47,553 bases of DNA from Ghiorsea sp. (GCA_030949605.1 JAUZSH010000038.1:1-47553); one strand, 5' to 3'; counted from the stretch's first letter, positions 17,125-26,334 are shown. Program-made: numbers and translations. The notes: generated by a model from the letters alone, not told the origin.

Positions 17125-18794
17125 CCTAAATCCTGCAATCCCCTGACAGCTTAATCCAAAAAAGGTAGACTCCTTCATAAGTTAGCAGCTCAATCAAAAA
17201 CAAAAGGAGTCACCTTTTCAGTGAGAAACTCTAAAGCAAAACATACCCGCAAGTCTACCCGAAAAGTAACTATTGAAAGCACAGGTAAAAACCTGACGAT
17301 CCATGCGGGTCTGGTTCCAGTTATGCGGTTTCTTGGTAAGTTGGGGTTTAGCAAGGCTTTCCATCGTACGGTTGAGCATCGGCGCGCCCATAATGCCCGT
17401 TATCAGCTATCTGATGCCGTTGAATTAAATGTTCTCAGTCTGATTGCAGGTGCTCGCAGTGTGGATGAAAGTATTCGAGTGTGGGCAGATAATGTGCTGC
17501 GAAAGCTTGGCGGCTGGGATAATATCATGAATGCGACCACCATGGGGCGTATTCTTAAAACGGTCACAGAACAACATATCTACCAGATGGAAACCTTTAA
17601 CCACATCATGCGAGGTCGCGTCTGGAAACGCGCTAGAGCATTGACATCTAGCTTGATGCGGGGTTCGATGTGGATTGATGTCGATTCCACGGTCAAAACG
17701 ACTTATGGCAAACACCAGGAAGGCGCGGCAGTTGGTTACAACCCGCACAAACGTGGCGCACCTTCTTACCATCCACAGTTGGCTTTTTGCGCGGAGACCA
17801 AGGAGATTCTTCAGGCATGGCTGCGTTGTGGTAACGCTTATACTTCCAACGGTATCGTTGCGTTCATGAAGCAGTTGGCGGCGCATCTACCCAATCGTAT
17901 GCGTTTGGTCTTTCGTGGTGATTCGGGTTATTTTGTTGGCGCGCTGCTGGACTGGTTGGATGCACGCGGTGATGGCTACCTGATCAAAGTAAAACTGAAA
18001 GGACTGGTTGATTTGCTTGAAGTACAGCAATGGCAAGCTGTGGCTGGTCATGACGGCTGGGAACAAGCTAGCTTTACCCATCGTTGTGGCACATGGGCGC
18101 ACACACGAACCTTTGTTGCTGTACGCAGGCTTAAGGATGAAGACTGCAATCAAGGCAAGCTGCTGGATATGCGGTCGTATGATTATTTCTGCTATGTCAC
18201 CACGGAAAACCTTACACCATGGCAAACCCACAAGAAGTATGGTGAACGTGCAACCTGTGAGACGTGGATTGATGAAGCCAAGAATCAGATGGGCATGGCA
18301 CACATCAAAACGAAAAATTTCCTAGCCAGCTCCGCATTATTCCAATGCGCGGTGCTTGCTTACAACACCGTGCGCTGGATGGCACTGGTGAGTGGCGACA
18401 AACAATTGATGCGATGGGAGATGGCTAGTATTCGTACTTTTATGGTGCGTATGGCTGGAAAGCTTGTTTGCGGAGGCAGGCAGATGACTTTGAAAATACC
18501 CACAACGTTGCTGCACCCCAAACCTTGGCAAAGCTGGCTAAGGGTTGGCATGACCTAATTTAAACTCAGATACGTCTTATCATGATGAAGATGGAAGCGG
18601 CTGATGATAGACAGTTATGGTTTTGCACGCGCTAAATTCAAGAAGCAGCCCTGATTGTGCATCTATTCTAACATAAGAACGTATCACATTGAAAAAAATC
18701 GAGAAATATGAGCCGATTCTACCAATAGTACACTTTCATTGAACAGGGTTATTCTTGGGGATTAGCACTGAAAGTGCCACTTGCAGGATTTAGG
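17125..18794 (+). mobile_element. IS1380-family insertion sequence (1670 bp)
   Basis: Perfect 14-bp terminal inverted repeats CCTAAATCCTGCAA / TTGCAGGATTTAGG. A clean 5-bp target duplication TATCA lies at 17120-17124 and 18795-18799. Length and structure fit the family. The 222 bp after the transposase gene are non-coding IS end. The intact ends and intact reading frame point to a recent insertion. Confidence 0.95.
17221..18558 (+). CDS. IS1380-family transposase
   Basis: A 445-aa DDE transposase. Family hallmarks are the MWIDVDSTVKTTYGKHQEGA stretch with the first Asp, the YNPHKRGAPSYHPQ motif, FRGDSGYF with the second Asp and the late ERATCETWIDEAKNQ motif with the catalytic Glu. It starts with GTG at 17221; an AAGGAGTCACC stretch lies about 10-15 nt upstream. 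No frameshift is present. Orientation matches the interrupted nuclease gene, so its transcription could run on into jetA. Confidence 0.94.
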   Translation: MRNSKAKHTRKSTRKVTIESTGKNLTIHAGLVPVMRFLGKLGFSKAFHRTVEHRRAHNARYQLSDAVELNVLSLIAGARSVDESIRVWADNVLRKLGGWDNIMNATTMGRILKTVTEQHIYQMETFNHIMRGRVWKRARALTSSLMRGSMWIDVDSTVKTTYGKHQEGAAVGYNPHKRGAPSYHPQLAFCAETKEILQAWLRCGNAYTSNGIVAFMKQLAAHLPNRMRLVFRGDSGYFVGALLDWLDARGDGYLIKVKLKGLVDLLEVQQWQAVAGHDGWEQASFTHRCGTWAHTRTFVAVRRLKDEDCNQGKLLDMRSYDYFCYVTTENLTPWQTHKKYGERATCETWIDEAKNQMGMAHIKTKNFLASSALFQCAVLAYNTVRWMALVSGDKQLMRWEMASIRTFMVRMAGKLVCGGRQMTLKIPTTLLHPKPWQSWLRVGMT

Positions 18795-19301
18795 TATCAT
18801 TTCTTCAGATAGTGATTTTACAAGGCTTGCAACAAGAATTCGAGAAAGTGGTTTAACAGTATATGGCTTTGGTGAACAAAAAACACCAACCCCTTTTGTT
18901 TCTGCGTGTGATAAGTTTATTTATACTGAAATTCTTCGACCAGATGCCAAGATGCCAAGCCAAGAGTTAGATGTTGATTTTAAACAAATAGTAACTACGG
19001 CAATTAGGGCTGTCTCAAAAGATGATAGCTGGGCTGCTCTATCAGGTGTTGGAGGCTATATTAATAAAAATTACCCTTCATTTGATCCAAGAAACTATGG
19101 TTATGAAAAATTAGGAAAACTGATTAAATCAATAGATTATATTGAGATTGATGAAAGAATATCATCAAAAAACCCTAATATTACTCACATATATGTGAGG
19201 TTGTGTGATTAAAAAGTATCACAAAATCATAGGGTGGGACGTGCGTTTCGTTCTCCAATGATTTAGGCGTTAAAACATAGAATAAAGTTGGCAAATATAC
19301 C

Positions 19302-20753
19302 ATGAATAACATACAAATGAGCCATGAAACACTGACTTCCTTGCGAAAAAATCATCCCGCTTGGCGATTATTGAGGGCAGACTCCGCACCATTGGTTGCC
19401 AGCTTTTTACATCGGGTATTTATCGTGCCGAATGTGCGTGAGCTTGCGCAAGCCGACTTACAAGAAGCATTGGAAGATGAACTTTTTACCCTGCGAGAGC
19501 GACTTGGGGATGATTACTATCCACGTTCTGCTTCTGAATACCTCAATGACTGGGCAGATAATGCACAGGGTTGGTTGCGTAAATTTTATCCCAAACACTC
19601 TGATGAGCCGCATTATGATTTAACACCAGCTACGGAAAAAGGTATTCGCTGGTTGGCAGGGTTAATGGAGCGTAGTTTTATTGGTACGGAGTCACGCCTA
19701 TTGACGTTGTTTGATTTATTGCAGCAGATAGCGGAGGGCAGTGAGACTGATCCCAAGCTTCGTATTGCTGAATTACGCAAAAAACGCCGTGATATTGATG
19801 CGGAAATCAAGCAAATCCAAAGCGGTGATATCCCCTTGCTCGATGAGACAGCTATCAAAGATAGATTCCAACAATTTGTGATGATGGCGGGGGAGTTACT
19901 GAGTGACTTTCGTGAAGTGGAGCAGAATTTCCGTATGTTGGATAGGCGTGTGCGTGAGCGCATTGCTTTGTGGGAAGGTAGCAAAGGTGAGTTACTGCAA
20001 GATATTCTTAATGCATGTGATGATATTACGGATTCTGATCAAGGTAAAAGTTTTCGCGCTTTTTGGGACTTCTTGATGTCCAGTACAAGGCAGGAAGATC
20101 TGACCATTTTGTTGGATAAGGTCATGGCGCTTGAGGCTGTTGCCGAGTCCAGACCTGATGCAAGGCTGCGCCGTGTGCATTATGATTGGTTGGAAGCTGG
20201 TGAGCATACACAACGTACTGTGGCGCAATTATCAAGCCAATTGCGCCGATTTTTGGATGATAAAGCTTGGTTAGAAAACAAACGCATCATGGAAATACTT
20301 AATCATATCAAGAGTCATGCCAGTGCTACGATTGCAACACCACCCCATGAATTAAGCATGAGTATGGATGATATCAAAGTCGACTTCACCTTACCAATGG
20401 AGCGCCCGTTGTATCAGCCACCATTGCAAAGTGTGATTGAAGCCGTGCAGTTGGAAATGGGTGAAGAAAATGCAGATGCGGAGGCATTGTTTTCACAAGT
20501 GGTGGTAGACAAAGGGCAGCTGAAAAAGAACTTGGCACAAGCTTTGCAGGATAACACACAAATTTCTTTGATGGAATTATTGCATATGTATCCTTTGCAG
20601 CATGGCTTGGCTGAACTTGTGATATGGCTACAATTGGCGAGTGAACAATCACGCTGTGTCATCGATGACAATCAACAAGAAACAATACAATGGCGTAGCG
20701 AGCATGGCTTGATCAAACAAGCAACATTGCCGCACGTTCTTTTTGTGCGTTAG
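19302..20753 (+). CDS. jetA: Wadjet JetA (DUF3375, kleisin-like subunit)
   Basis: A 483-aa protein matching the DUF3375 subunit of type I Wadjet, the MukF-like kleisin that links the SMC heads. It is largely helical, with an N-terminal winged-helix region (HPAWRLLRADSAPLVASFLHRVF), a coiled segment (ELRKKRRDIDAEIKQIQSG) and the neck-like VEQNFRMLDRRVRERI. The C-terminus carries another winged-helix-like part (LMELLHMYPLQHGLAELVIWL). Upstream lies only an AT-rich 89-bp spacer without a clear promoter or ribosome binding site, so the start at 19302 (alternative 19317) is less certain. It is the first gene of jetA-ORF-jetB-jetC-jetD. Confidence 0.93.
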   Translation: MNNIQMSHETLTSLRKNHPAWRLLRADSAPLVASFLHRVFIVPNVRELAQADLQEALEDELFTLRERLGDDYYPRSASEYLNDWADNAQGWLRKFYPKHSDEPHYDLTPATEKGIRWLAGLMERSFIGTESRLLTLFDLLQQIAEGSETDPKLRIAELRKKRRDIDAEIKQIQSGDIPLLDETAIKDRFQQFVMMAGELLSDFREVEQNFRMLDRRVRERIALWEGSKGELLQDILNACDDITDSDQGKSFRAFWDFLMSSTRQEDLTILLDKVMALEAVAESRPDARLRRVHYDWLEAGEHTQRTVAQLSSQLRRFLDDKAWLENKRIMEILNHIKSHASATIATPPHELSMSMDDIKVDFTLPMERPLYQPPLQSVIEAVQLEMGEENADAEALFSQVVVDKGQLKKNLAQALQDNTQISLMELLHMYPLQHGLAELVIWLQLASEQSRCVIDDNQQETIQWRSEHGLIKQATLPHVLFVR

Positions 20754-20761
20754 GAGAAACA

Positions 20762-20977
20762 ATGAGTTATATCAATCCGCTTGGACTGCTTCAAGAAATC
20801 ATGGGAATAGAAAAAACAAGCGCCCAAGGTCTTATGGCATTGATCGATCAGGAAAGGGTGCGACAAGATATTCTAGCAAGTGGTGATGATACCTTTCAGC
20901 CAATGGCCTGCACGGATGAGCCCAAGAATATTCCCAGTCATTGTTTAACACCCTCGGATCAGGGTGTTTCTGCATGA
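20762..20977 (+). CDS. 71-aa ORF coupled between jetA and jetB
   Basis: An unrecognised small protein. AGGAGAAAC sits just before the ATG at 20762, overlapping the jetA stop. Its own TGA overlaps the jetB ATG (ATGA at 20974-20977), so translation of jetB appears to depend on it. The first 40 residues look like an amphipathic helix pair (PLGLLQEIMGIEKTSAQGLM, ALIDQERVRQDIL); the tail is polar with two cysteines. It is not a piece of JetB, which is complete without it. It could be an accessory subunit or a leader peptide. Coding status is inferred from the start signal and both junctions. Confidence 0.7.
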   Translation: MSYINPLGLLQEIMGIEKTSAQGLMALIDQERVRQDILASGDDTFQPMACTDEPKNIPSHCLTPSDQGVSA

Positions 20978-21582
20978 ATGACATGGATGCAAAAGAACCT
21001 CGAAATGAGCAGCTTTCACGGGTCGTCATTGCTTTATGCAAAGGTATGATTGATCGAGAAGTTGATTCAAAATTATGGCAACATTTATTAAACCTACAAC
21101 TTGCCGTGAAAGAATATGTAGGCACGATGGGCTTGGCATTGATTTTGGATGAGGCGGAGGGTTATGCATTTTTGCGTGCAGGTGTATATGAAGATGATGA
21201 TGATAATAAGTTGCCGCGTTTGATTGCACGGCGGCAATTGTCATTTCATGTGAGCCTATTGTTGGCATTGTTGCGTGAAAAAATGGCGGAATCAGATGCT
21301 TCGGGTGGTGAGACGCGCGTTATGGTATCGCGAGATGAAGTGTTGGAAATGATTCGGATATTTTTACCTGAAGGAAGCAATGAAGTACGTTTGATTGATC
21401 AGGTGGATAGTTACATCAATCAAGTGGTCAAGATGGGCTTTGCCCGAAAACTAAAAGGCTCAGACAAAGTAATTGAGCTGCACCGTATCATCAAATCCTT
21501 TGTCGATGCACAATGGTTGGCTGAATTTGATCAACGCTTAAGTGAGTACCGAAACCTGTTGCAAGCTGAAGGGGATACCTAA
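20974..21582 (+). CDS. jetB: Wadjet JetB (DUF4194, KITE-like subunit)
   Basis: A 202-aa protein of the DUF4194 family, the MukE-like KITE subunit that binds the JetA kleisin. Conserved-looking pieces are the N-terminal KGMIDREVDSKLWQHLLN, DEAEGYAFLR, RRQLSFHVSLLLALLREK and the C-terminal winged-helix segment ending in ELHRIIKSFVDAQWL. An in-frame TTG at 20941 would add 11 residues, but the ATG at 20974 overlaps the preceding stop and gives the expected N-terminus. The jetB stop and jetC start overlap as TAATG, which supports tight stoichiometric translation of the complex. Confidence 0.92.
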   Translation: MNDMDAKEPRNEQLSRVVIALCKGMIDREVDSKLWQHLLNLQLAVKEYVGTMGLALILDEAEGYAFLRAGVYEDDDDNKLPRLIARRQLSFHVSLLLALLREKMAESDASGGETRVMVSRDEVLEMIRIFLPEGSNEVRLIDQVDSYINQVVKMGFARKLKGSDKVIELHRIIKSFVDAQWLAEFDQRLSEYRNLLQAEGDT

Positions 21583-24500
21583 TGGAAAATCTGCTTAATC
21601 TTGAATTTGTGAAAGAAGATGCGCTGGCGGGTTTTCGCATCCAACGCCTAGAAGTGCTCAATTGGGGAACATTTGATCAAAAAGTTTGGTCATTTCACTT
21701 GAATGGCAAAAACACTCTTTTAACAGGTGATATTGGTTCAGGTAAATCCACCTTGGTCGATGCGGTGACAACTTTACTTGTGCCATCGCAACGCATTGCC
21801 TACAACAAAGCCGCAGGCGCAGCGGCGAAAGAACGTGATTTGCGTTCTTATGTGTTGGGCTACTATAAATCAGAGCAAAGTGAATCCGTAGGTACAGCTA
21901 AGCCCGTGGCATTGCGCCAGCATGGTAGTTATTCGGTAATTTTAGGTGAATTTTACAATGAAGGTTATGAGCAAACGGTGACCTTGGCGCAAGTGTTTTG
22001 GTTTCGTAAACCACAAGGGCAGCCAGAACGCTTTTTTGTGGTGGCTGATAGCAGTTTATCTATTCGAGATGATTTTGGTGGTTTTGGTTCAGAAATAGCG
22101 GTGCTGCGTAAGCGTTTGAAGAAGCAAGGCGTGCATGTGTTTGATGCTTTCCCTGCCTACGGTGCATTTTTTCGCCGCCGCTTTGGTATTGAAAATGATC
22201 AGGCATTGGAGCTATTTCATCAAACAGTATCCATGAAATCGATTGGTAATCTGACAGATTTTGTGCGTGGACACATGTTGGAGCCTTTTGATGTCCAATC
22301 ACGAATTGATGCGTTGGTGGCTCACTTTGATGATTTAGACCGAGCCCATCAGGCAGTATTGACGGCAAAAAAACAGGTTGAGTTACTCAAACCTTTGGTG
22401 AAAAATAGTCACAAACATGCAGGTTTAGTTCAAGAAAAAAATCAGTGGGATGCATGTCGCAAGGCATTACAAGTTTATTTCTCTCAAGTGAAAGCGAAGC
22501 TTCTTGAAGAACGCATCAGCAAGTGGGGTGCAGAGCTAGAACGCTTACAACAACGGGTGTCGGATCTGACAGAACAAGTGAAAAATAAGCAACAGGAAGA
22601 GCGATCTTTGGAGCGTGCTATTGCTGATCAGGGTGGTGATCGCATCGCCATGTTGGAACAAAAAATTCAAGAAGCTGAAGCTGAAAAAGCGCGTTGTTTG
22701 CAGCGCGCCCAATATTATGATGATTTGATCGCACATCTTGAATTGCCTGCAGTTCAAGATGTGGACATGTTTTTACAGCATAAAAACCATTGTGCTGATA
22801 TGCAAAAAATACTGCACGATGAAGAAAGTGAGGTGCAAAATAAGATTAATGAACGGGGCGTAGACTTGGTTTCTGGCAAGCGTGTTTATGATCAGCAGCA
22901 AGCTGAATTGGATAGTTTGAAACGCCGAAAGAATAATATTTCGGCTCAGCAGGTATCCATTCGCGAGCGTTTGTGTGCGGATTTGAATTTGGATGAAGCG
23001 TGTATGCCTTTTGCTGGCGAGCTGATTCAGGTGCGCGAAAGTGAGGGTGATTGGCAAGGAGCAGCGGAAAGATTGTTGCATAATTTTGCCTTATCCATGT
23101 TGATATCGGATAAACATTATGCACAAGTGTCAGCATGGGTGAATGACAATCATTTGAACGGACGTTTGGTGTTTTATCGCGTGCGCGAGCATCAGCAAAG
23201 CCAAAGTGTGCAACATAAAAAATCTTTGGTGCATAAGCTGGAAGTCAAACCTGATTCTGAATTTTATTCTTGGTTGCAGCAGGAATTAGCAGTGCGCTTT
23301 GATTATGTGTGCTGTACTGATATGGAAGCATTTCGCCGTGAGAGCCGAGCGATAAGTATCACAGGGCAAATCAAAGGCAAAGGTGGGAGACACGAAAAAG
23401 ATGATCGACATCGCCTCAATGATAAGCGCCGCTTTGTTTTGGGCTGGAGCAATAAAGAGAAAATCGCAGCCTTAGAAGTTGAAGCAAAAAAAGAAGAGAA
23501 ACACTTGTTAGCGTTAGCTAAAGAAGTGACCAGCTTGCAGAAGATTTTACAGGGAAAACATCAGAAATTGTCTTCCTTGACCAAGCTTGAAGCCTACATC
23601 AATTTTCAAGATATAGACTGGCGACCACTTGCAGCAAGTATTGCAGACTTGTATCAAGAAAAGAAAATGCTGGAAGCGGCATCAGATCAGCTTAAAGTGC
23701 TAACTGAGCAGCGAGAGCAAGTGCTTTTACGCTTGGCAAAAGATGAAAAAAGCTTGCTCAAACGTCGCGATGAACATGCCAAAACCGAACAAAAAATTGA
23801 AGATGCGAAGCAAGCCCATATCGCCTTGCAAGACGTGTTGACACAAGAAGCTGATGCATTGCAAGCACAACAGCCGACTTTGGATGCTTTGGCGGAAGAA
23901 GTGCTGGGTCAAGATGTGAAATACACGGTAGAATCATGTAGCACGCATGAAAAGAATATGCGTGAATGTTTGCATCAACGCATTCAGAGCTTGGATGGTA
24001 AGCTGGGGCGTTTGCGCGATAACATAATCAAAGCCATGACAGATTTTCATCAAGCATATCCATTAATTACCCAAGAAATGGATGTGGATTTGCGAGCCTC
24101 TCATGAATATGAGGCGCTTCTGAACAAGCTTCTTGATGATGGTTTACCACAATTTGAAGCACGTTTTAAAGCTTTGTTGAATGAAAACACCATCCGCGAA
24201 ATTGCCAATTTTCAAAGTCAGCTTTTGCGTGAGCGTGAAACGATTAAAGAACGTATTGCACGTATCAATGAATCGCTGGTGAAAATTGATTATGTGGAAG
24301 GTCGATATATCACGCTGTTAGCGCAACCTGCGGTAGATGCCGAAATTCAAGGTTTTCAGCAGGATATGAAAGCGTGTACGGAAGGTAGTGTGACAGGATC
24401 TGAACACGAGCAGTATTCAGAAGATAAGTTCTTGCAGGTACAAAAAATCATTGCCCGTTTTCGTGGTCGAGAAGGTGAAACTGATGCTGATGCACGCTGG

Positions 24501-24965
24501 TTGCGTAAGGTCACAGATGTGCGTAACTGGTTTCGTTTTGCCGCTTCTGAACGGTGGCGTGAAGATGGTACGGAGTATGAACATTATGCAGATTCTGGTG
24601 GGAAGTCGGGTGGTCAAAAAGAAAAATTGGCATACACGATTTTAGGGGCAAGTTTAGCGTATCAATTTGGACTGGAGTGGAATGAAGTACGGTCGCGCTC
24701 ATTTCGTTTTGTGGTCATTGATGAAGCATTTGGTCGTGGTTCGGATGAGTCGGCAGAATATGGTTTGCGTTTGTTCGCTCAGTTAAATTTACAACTGTTG
24801 ATTGTTACACCTCTGCAAAAGATTCATATCATTGAACCACATGTGCAGCATGTTGGTTATGTCAGTAATGATGGTGGCGTGAGTTCCAAGCTGCGGAATT
24901 TAAGCATTGAAACGTACCGTGAAGAGAAAAATCAACGTATGTCAGACAATAATCCGATGGAATAA
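21582..24965 (+). CDS. jetC: Wadjet JetC (SMC/MukB-like ATPase)
   Basis: A 1127-aa SMC-family motor of Wadjet, which extrudes DNA loops and senses small circular DNA. The N-terminal Walker A is GDIGSGKS (residues 49-56). Two long coiled-coil arms run from about 285 to 900 with a central non-coiled hinge near 470-620. The C-terminal head has the signature SGGKSGGQK (from 1005) and Walker B VVIDEA (1044-1049). The length agrees with type I JetC. No frameshift is visible, and with JetA, JetB and JetD also intact the system looks functional. The start overlaps the jetB stop. Confidence 0.95.
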   Translation: MENLLNLEFVKEDALAGFRIQRLEVLNWGTFDQKVWSFHLNGKNTLLTGDIGSGKSTLVDAVTTLLVPSQRIAYNKAAGAAAKERDLRSYVLGYYKSEQSESVGTAKPVALRQHGSYSVILGEFYNEGYEQTVTLAQVFWFRKPQGQPERFFVVADSSLSIRDDFGGFGSEIAVLRKRLKKQGVHVFDAFPAYGAFFRRRFGIENDQALELFHQTVSMKSIGNLTDFVRGHMLEPFDVQSRIDALVAHFDDLDRAHQAVLTAKKQVELLKPLVKNSHKHAGLVQEKNQWDACRKALQVYFSQVKAKLLEERISKWGAELERLQQRVSDLTEQVKNKQQEERSLERAIADQGGDRIAMLEQKIQEAEAEKARCLQRAQYYDDLIAHLELPAVQDVDMFLQHKNHCADMQKILHDEESEVQNKINERGVDLVSGKRVYDQQQAELDSLKRRKNNISAQQVSIRERLCADLNLDEACMPFAGELIQVRESEGDWQGAAERLLHNFALSMLISDKHYAQVSAWVNDNHLNGRLVFYRVREHQQSQSVQHKKSLVHKLEVKPDSEFYSWLQQELAVRFDYVCCTDMEAFRRESRAISITGQIKGKGGRHEKDDRHRLNDKRRFVLGWSNKEKIAALEVEAKKEEKHLLALAKEVTSLQKILQGKHQKLSSLTKLEAYINFQDIDWRPLAASIADLYQEKKMLEAASDQLKVLTEQREQVLLRLAKDEKSLLKRRDEHAKTEQKIEDAKQAHIALQDVLTQEADALQAQQPTLDALAEEVLGQDVKYTVESCSTHEKNMRECLHQRIQSLDGKLGRLRDNIIKAMTDFHQAYPLITQEMDVDLRASHEYEALLNKLLDDGLPQFEARFKALLNENTIREIANFQSQLLRERETIKERIARINESLVKIDYVEGRYITLLAQPAVDAEIQGFQQDMKACTEGSVTGSEHEQYSEDKFLQVQKIIARFRGREGETDADARWLRKVTDVRNWFRFAASERWREDGTEYEHYADSGGKSGGQKEKLAYTILGASLAYQFGLEWNEVRSRSFRFVVIDEAFGRGSDESAEYGLRLFAQLNLQLLIVTPLQKIHIIEPHVQHVGYVSNDGGVSSKLRNLSIETYREEKNQRMSDNNPME

Positions 24966-24992
24966 TTGTGGCTACGCCCGTGGGTTGAAGTT

Positions 24993-25068
24993 CGTCATTC
25001 TCGCGCTGGAGCATGGGGATGCGTCAAGTGACTTGAACGCTTGTTCAATCCAATGCGTAACACCAGTT
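24993..25068 (+). repeat. Dispersed repeat, copy B, between jetC and jetD
   Basis: It begins cgtcattctcgcgctggagc and ends gcgtaacaccagtt, aligning with 9511-9582 along its length. It occupies half of the 150-bp jetC-jetD gap, which is unusual because the rest of the operon has overlapping genes. Confidence 0.55.
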
Positions 25069-25115
25069 GCTGAAACTGGATTGAAAATCTCGAACAGACG
25101 GTGGTCTAGTGTGAT

Positions 25116-26318
25116 ATGAAGACAATGCGTGAAGATGACATCAAAGCCAAAGTTCAGCGATGTTGGATGCGGGGTGATGTGTGCCGTGCGGCCCTGGGGC
25201 ATGAAGATTTTTTTCCATGGTATATTTCCTTGGGTAAACCTTCCTCAAAACAAATGTTGGATGATTTCCCTACTGTGCAAGATTGGGTGAAAAATATACA
25301 AGCTTTTGCACGAAAAAAGAAGCTGGATTTGCAATGGCATACCATCAATCATCGTGTTTTGGGTACACAGCAGCTTCCATCTACCATGACCTTGTCTACA
25401 CCTGAACAGGCGGCACGTTTGGTGGGTCAAGTGCAAGCATTACGCCAGTGGTTGACTTTATATCAGTTGAGCATGAAACAGCACCCTGATTTGCAGCCGT
25501 GGTTATTGAAGCATCCACTCAAGGTTTTGGCATTAGGCGATGTTTGGCATCATATATTGGCTTTGTGCGCTTGGATGCAAAGCCACCCCAAACCAAGTAT
25601 CTATATGCGGCAAGTGGATGTTGTGGGGGTGGATAGTAAATTCATTGAACAGCACAAAAAGGTACTGTCTTCTTTATGGGACTTGATTTTACCTGATTCA
25701 GCCGTGGATAAGCAATGTTTAGGGGTTTCAGGTTTTGCACGTAGGTATGGGTTTCTGGATAAACCTACCATGTTGCGTGTGCGACCGCTGGATGAGGGGA
25801 TACGTTTGCTGCATGGTGATGATGGTGATCAGGATGTCGCGCTGACTGCTCACGCCTTTACCAAGATACATGCCGACCTGTTGGTGATGGTGAAGCGCGT
25901 GGTCATTGTTGAAAATGAAATTAATTACCTCACCTTTCCTAATATGAACAATACATTACTTATTTTTGGTTCAGGTTATGGTTTTGAAGCTTTGAAAAGA
26001 GCGAAGTGGCTACATGATTGCAGCTTATATTATTGGGGAGACTTGGATACACATGGCTTTTCCATTTTGAATCAGTTGAAAGCAATATTTCCGCACACAC
26101 AATCTTTTTTGATGGATAAGAAAACATTGATGAAGCATCAGTATGCGTGGGGCATTGAACCCAAGCAAGAAAAGAAAGACTTAACATACTTGAGCCCAAA
26201 AGAAATGGAGGTATATGATGATTTGCGATACAATCGTTTGACGAATAAGCTTCGTTTAGAGCAAGAACGCATTACATATGCAGATGTGTTGCATATTGTT
26301 CGTGTGCTGATGAAATAG
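25116..26318 (+). CDS. jetD: Wadjet JetD (DUF3322/DUF2220 nuclease)
   Basis: A 400-aa protein, the nuclease subunit of Wadjet that cleaves plasmid DNA once the SMC motor has stalled. It has an N-terminal DUF3322-type region (DDIKAKVQRCWMRGD) and a C-terminal Toprim-like DUF2220 domain. Likely metal ligands are Glu266 and Glu268 in VENEINYL, and Asp309 and Asp311 in WGDLDTHG. An in-frame TAG just upstream rules out a longer start; the second Met is at residue 4. No strong ribosome binding site precedes it. The repeat in front raises the question of separate expression. It ends 17 bp from the convergent peptidase gene. Confidence 0.94.
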   Translation: MKTMREDDIKAKVQRCWMRGDVCRAALGHEDFFPWYISLGKPSSKQMLDDFPTVQDWVKNIQAFARKKKLDLQWHTINHRVLGTQQLPSTMTLSTPEQAARLVGQVQALRQWLTLYQLSMKQHPDLQPWLLKHPLKVLALGDVWHHILALCAWMQSHPKPSIYMRQVDVVGVDSKFIEQHKKVLSSLWDLILPDSAVDKQCLGVSGFARRYGFLDKPTMLRVRPLDEGIRLLHGDDGDQDVALTAHAFTKIHADLLVMVKRVVIVENEINYLTFPNMNNTLLIFGSGYGFEALKRAKWLHDCSLYYWGDLDTHGFSILNQLKAIFPHTQSFLMDKKTLMKHQYAWGIEPKQEKKDLTYLSPKEMEVYDDLRYNRLTNKLRLEQERITYADVLHIVRVLMK

Positions 26319-26334
26319 ACAGGCGCGAAAGAAG

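Larger units (their letters stand above)
16827..19212 (+). pseudogene. NYN-domain nuclease with C-terminal LOTUS/OST-HTH domain, interrupted by IS1380
   Basis: Removing the IS (17125-18794) and one TATCA duplication joins 16827-17124 to 18800-19212 in frame as a 236-aa protein. The NYN/PIN-like domain has acidic residues in LIDADNAQ (Asp14, Asp16), STDSSMIIDAMDL and, spanning the junction, CIISSDSDFTRLA. This is the LabA/DUF88 pattern of metal-dependent RNases. Residues from about 165 (DFKQIVTTAIRAV to KSIDYIEID) form a LOTUS/OST-HTH domain, thought to bind RNA. It sits directly upstream of Wadjet on the same strand, about 90 bp before jetA. The insertion truncates it at residue 99, removing the last catalytic acid and the RNA-binding part. 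Confidence 0.88.

Noticed and set aside
20941-20973. A longer JetB starting at TTG 20941
   Set aside because: The ATG at 20974 overlaps the upstream stop in an ATGA junction and starts the family's normal N-terminus; the extension reads MFNTLGSGCFC with no ribosome binding site.
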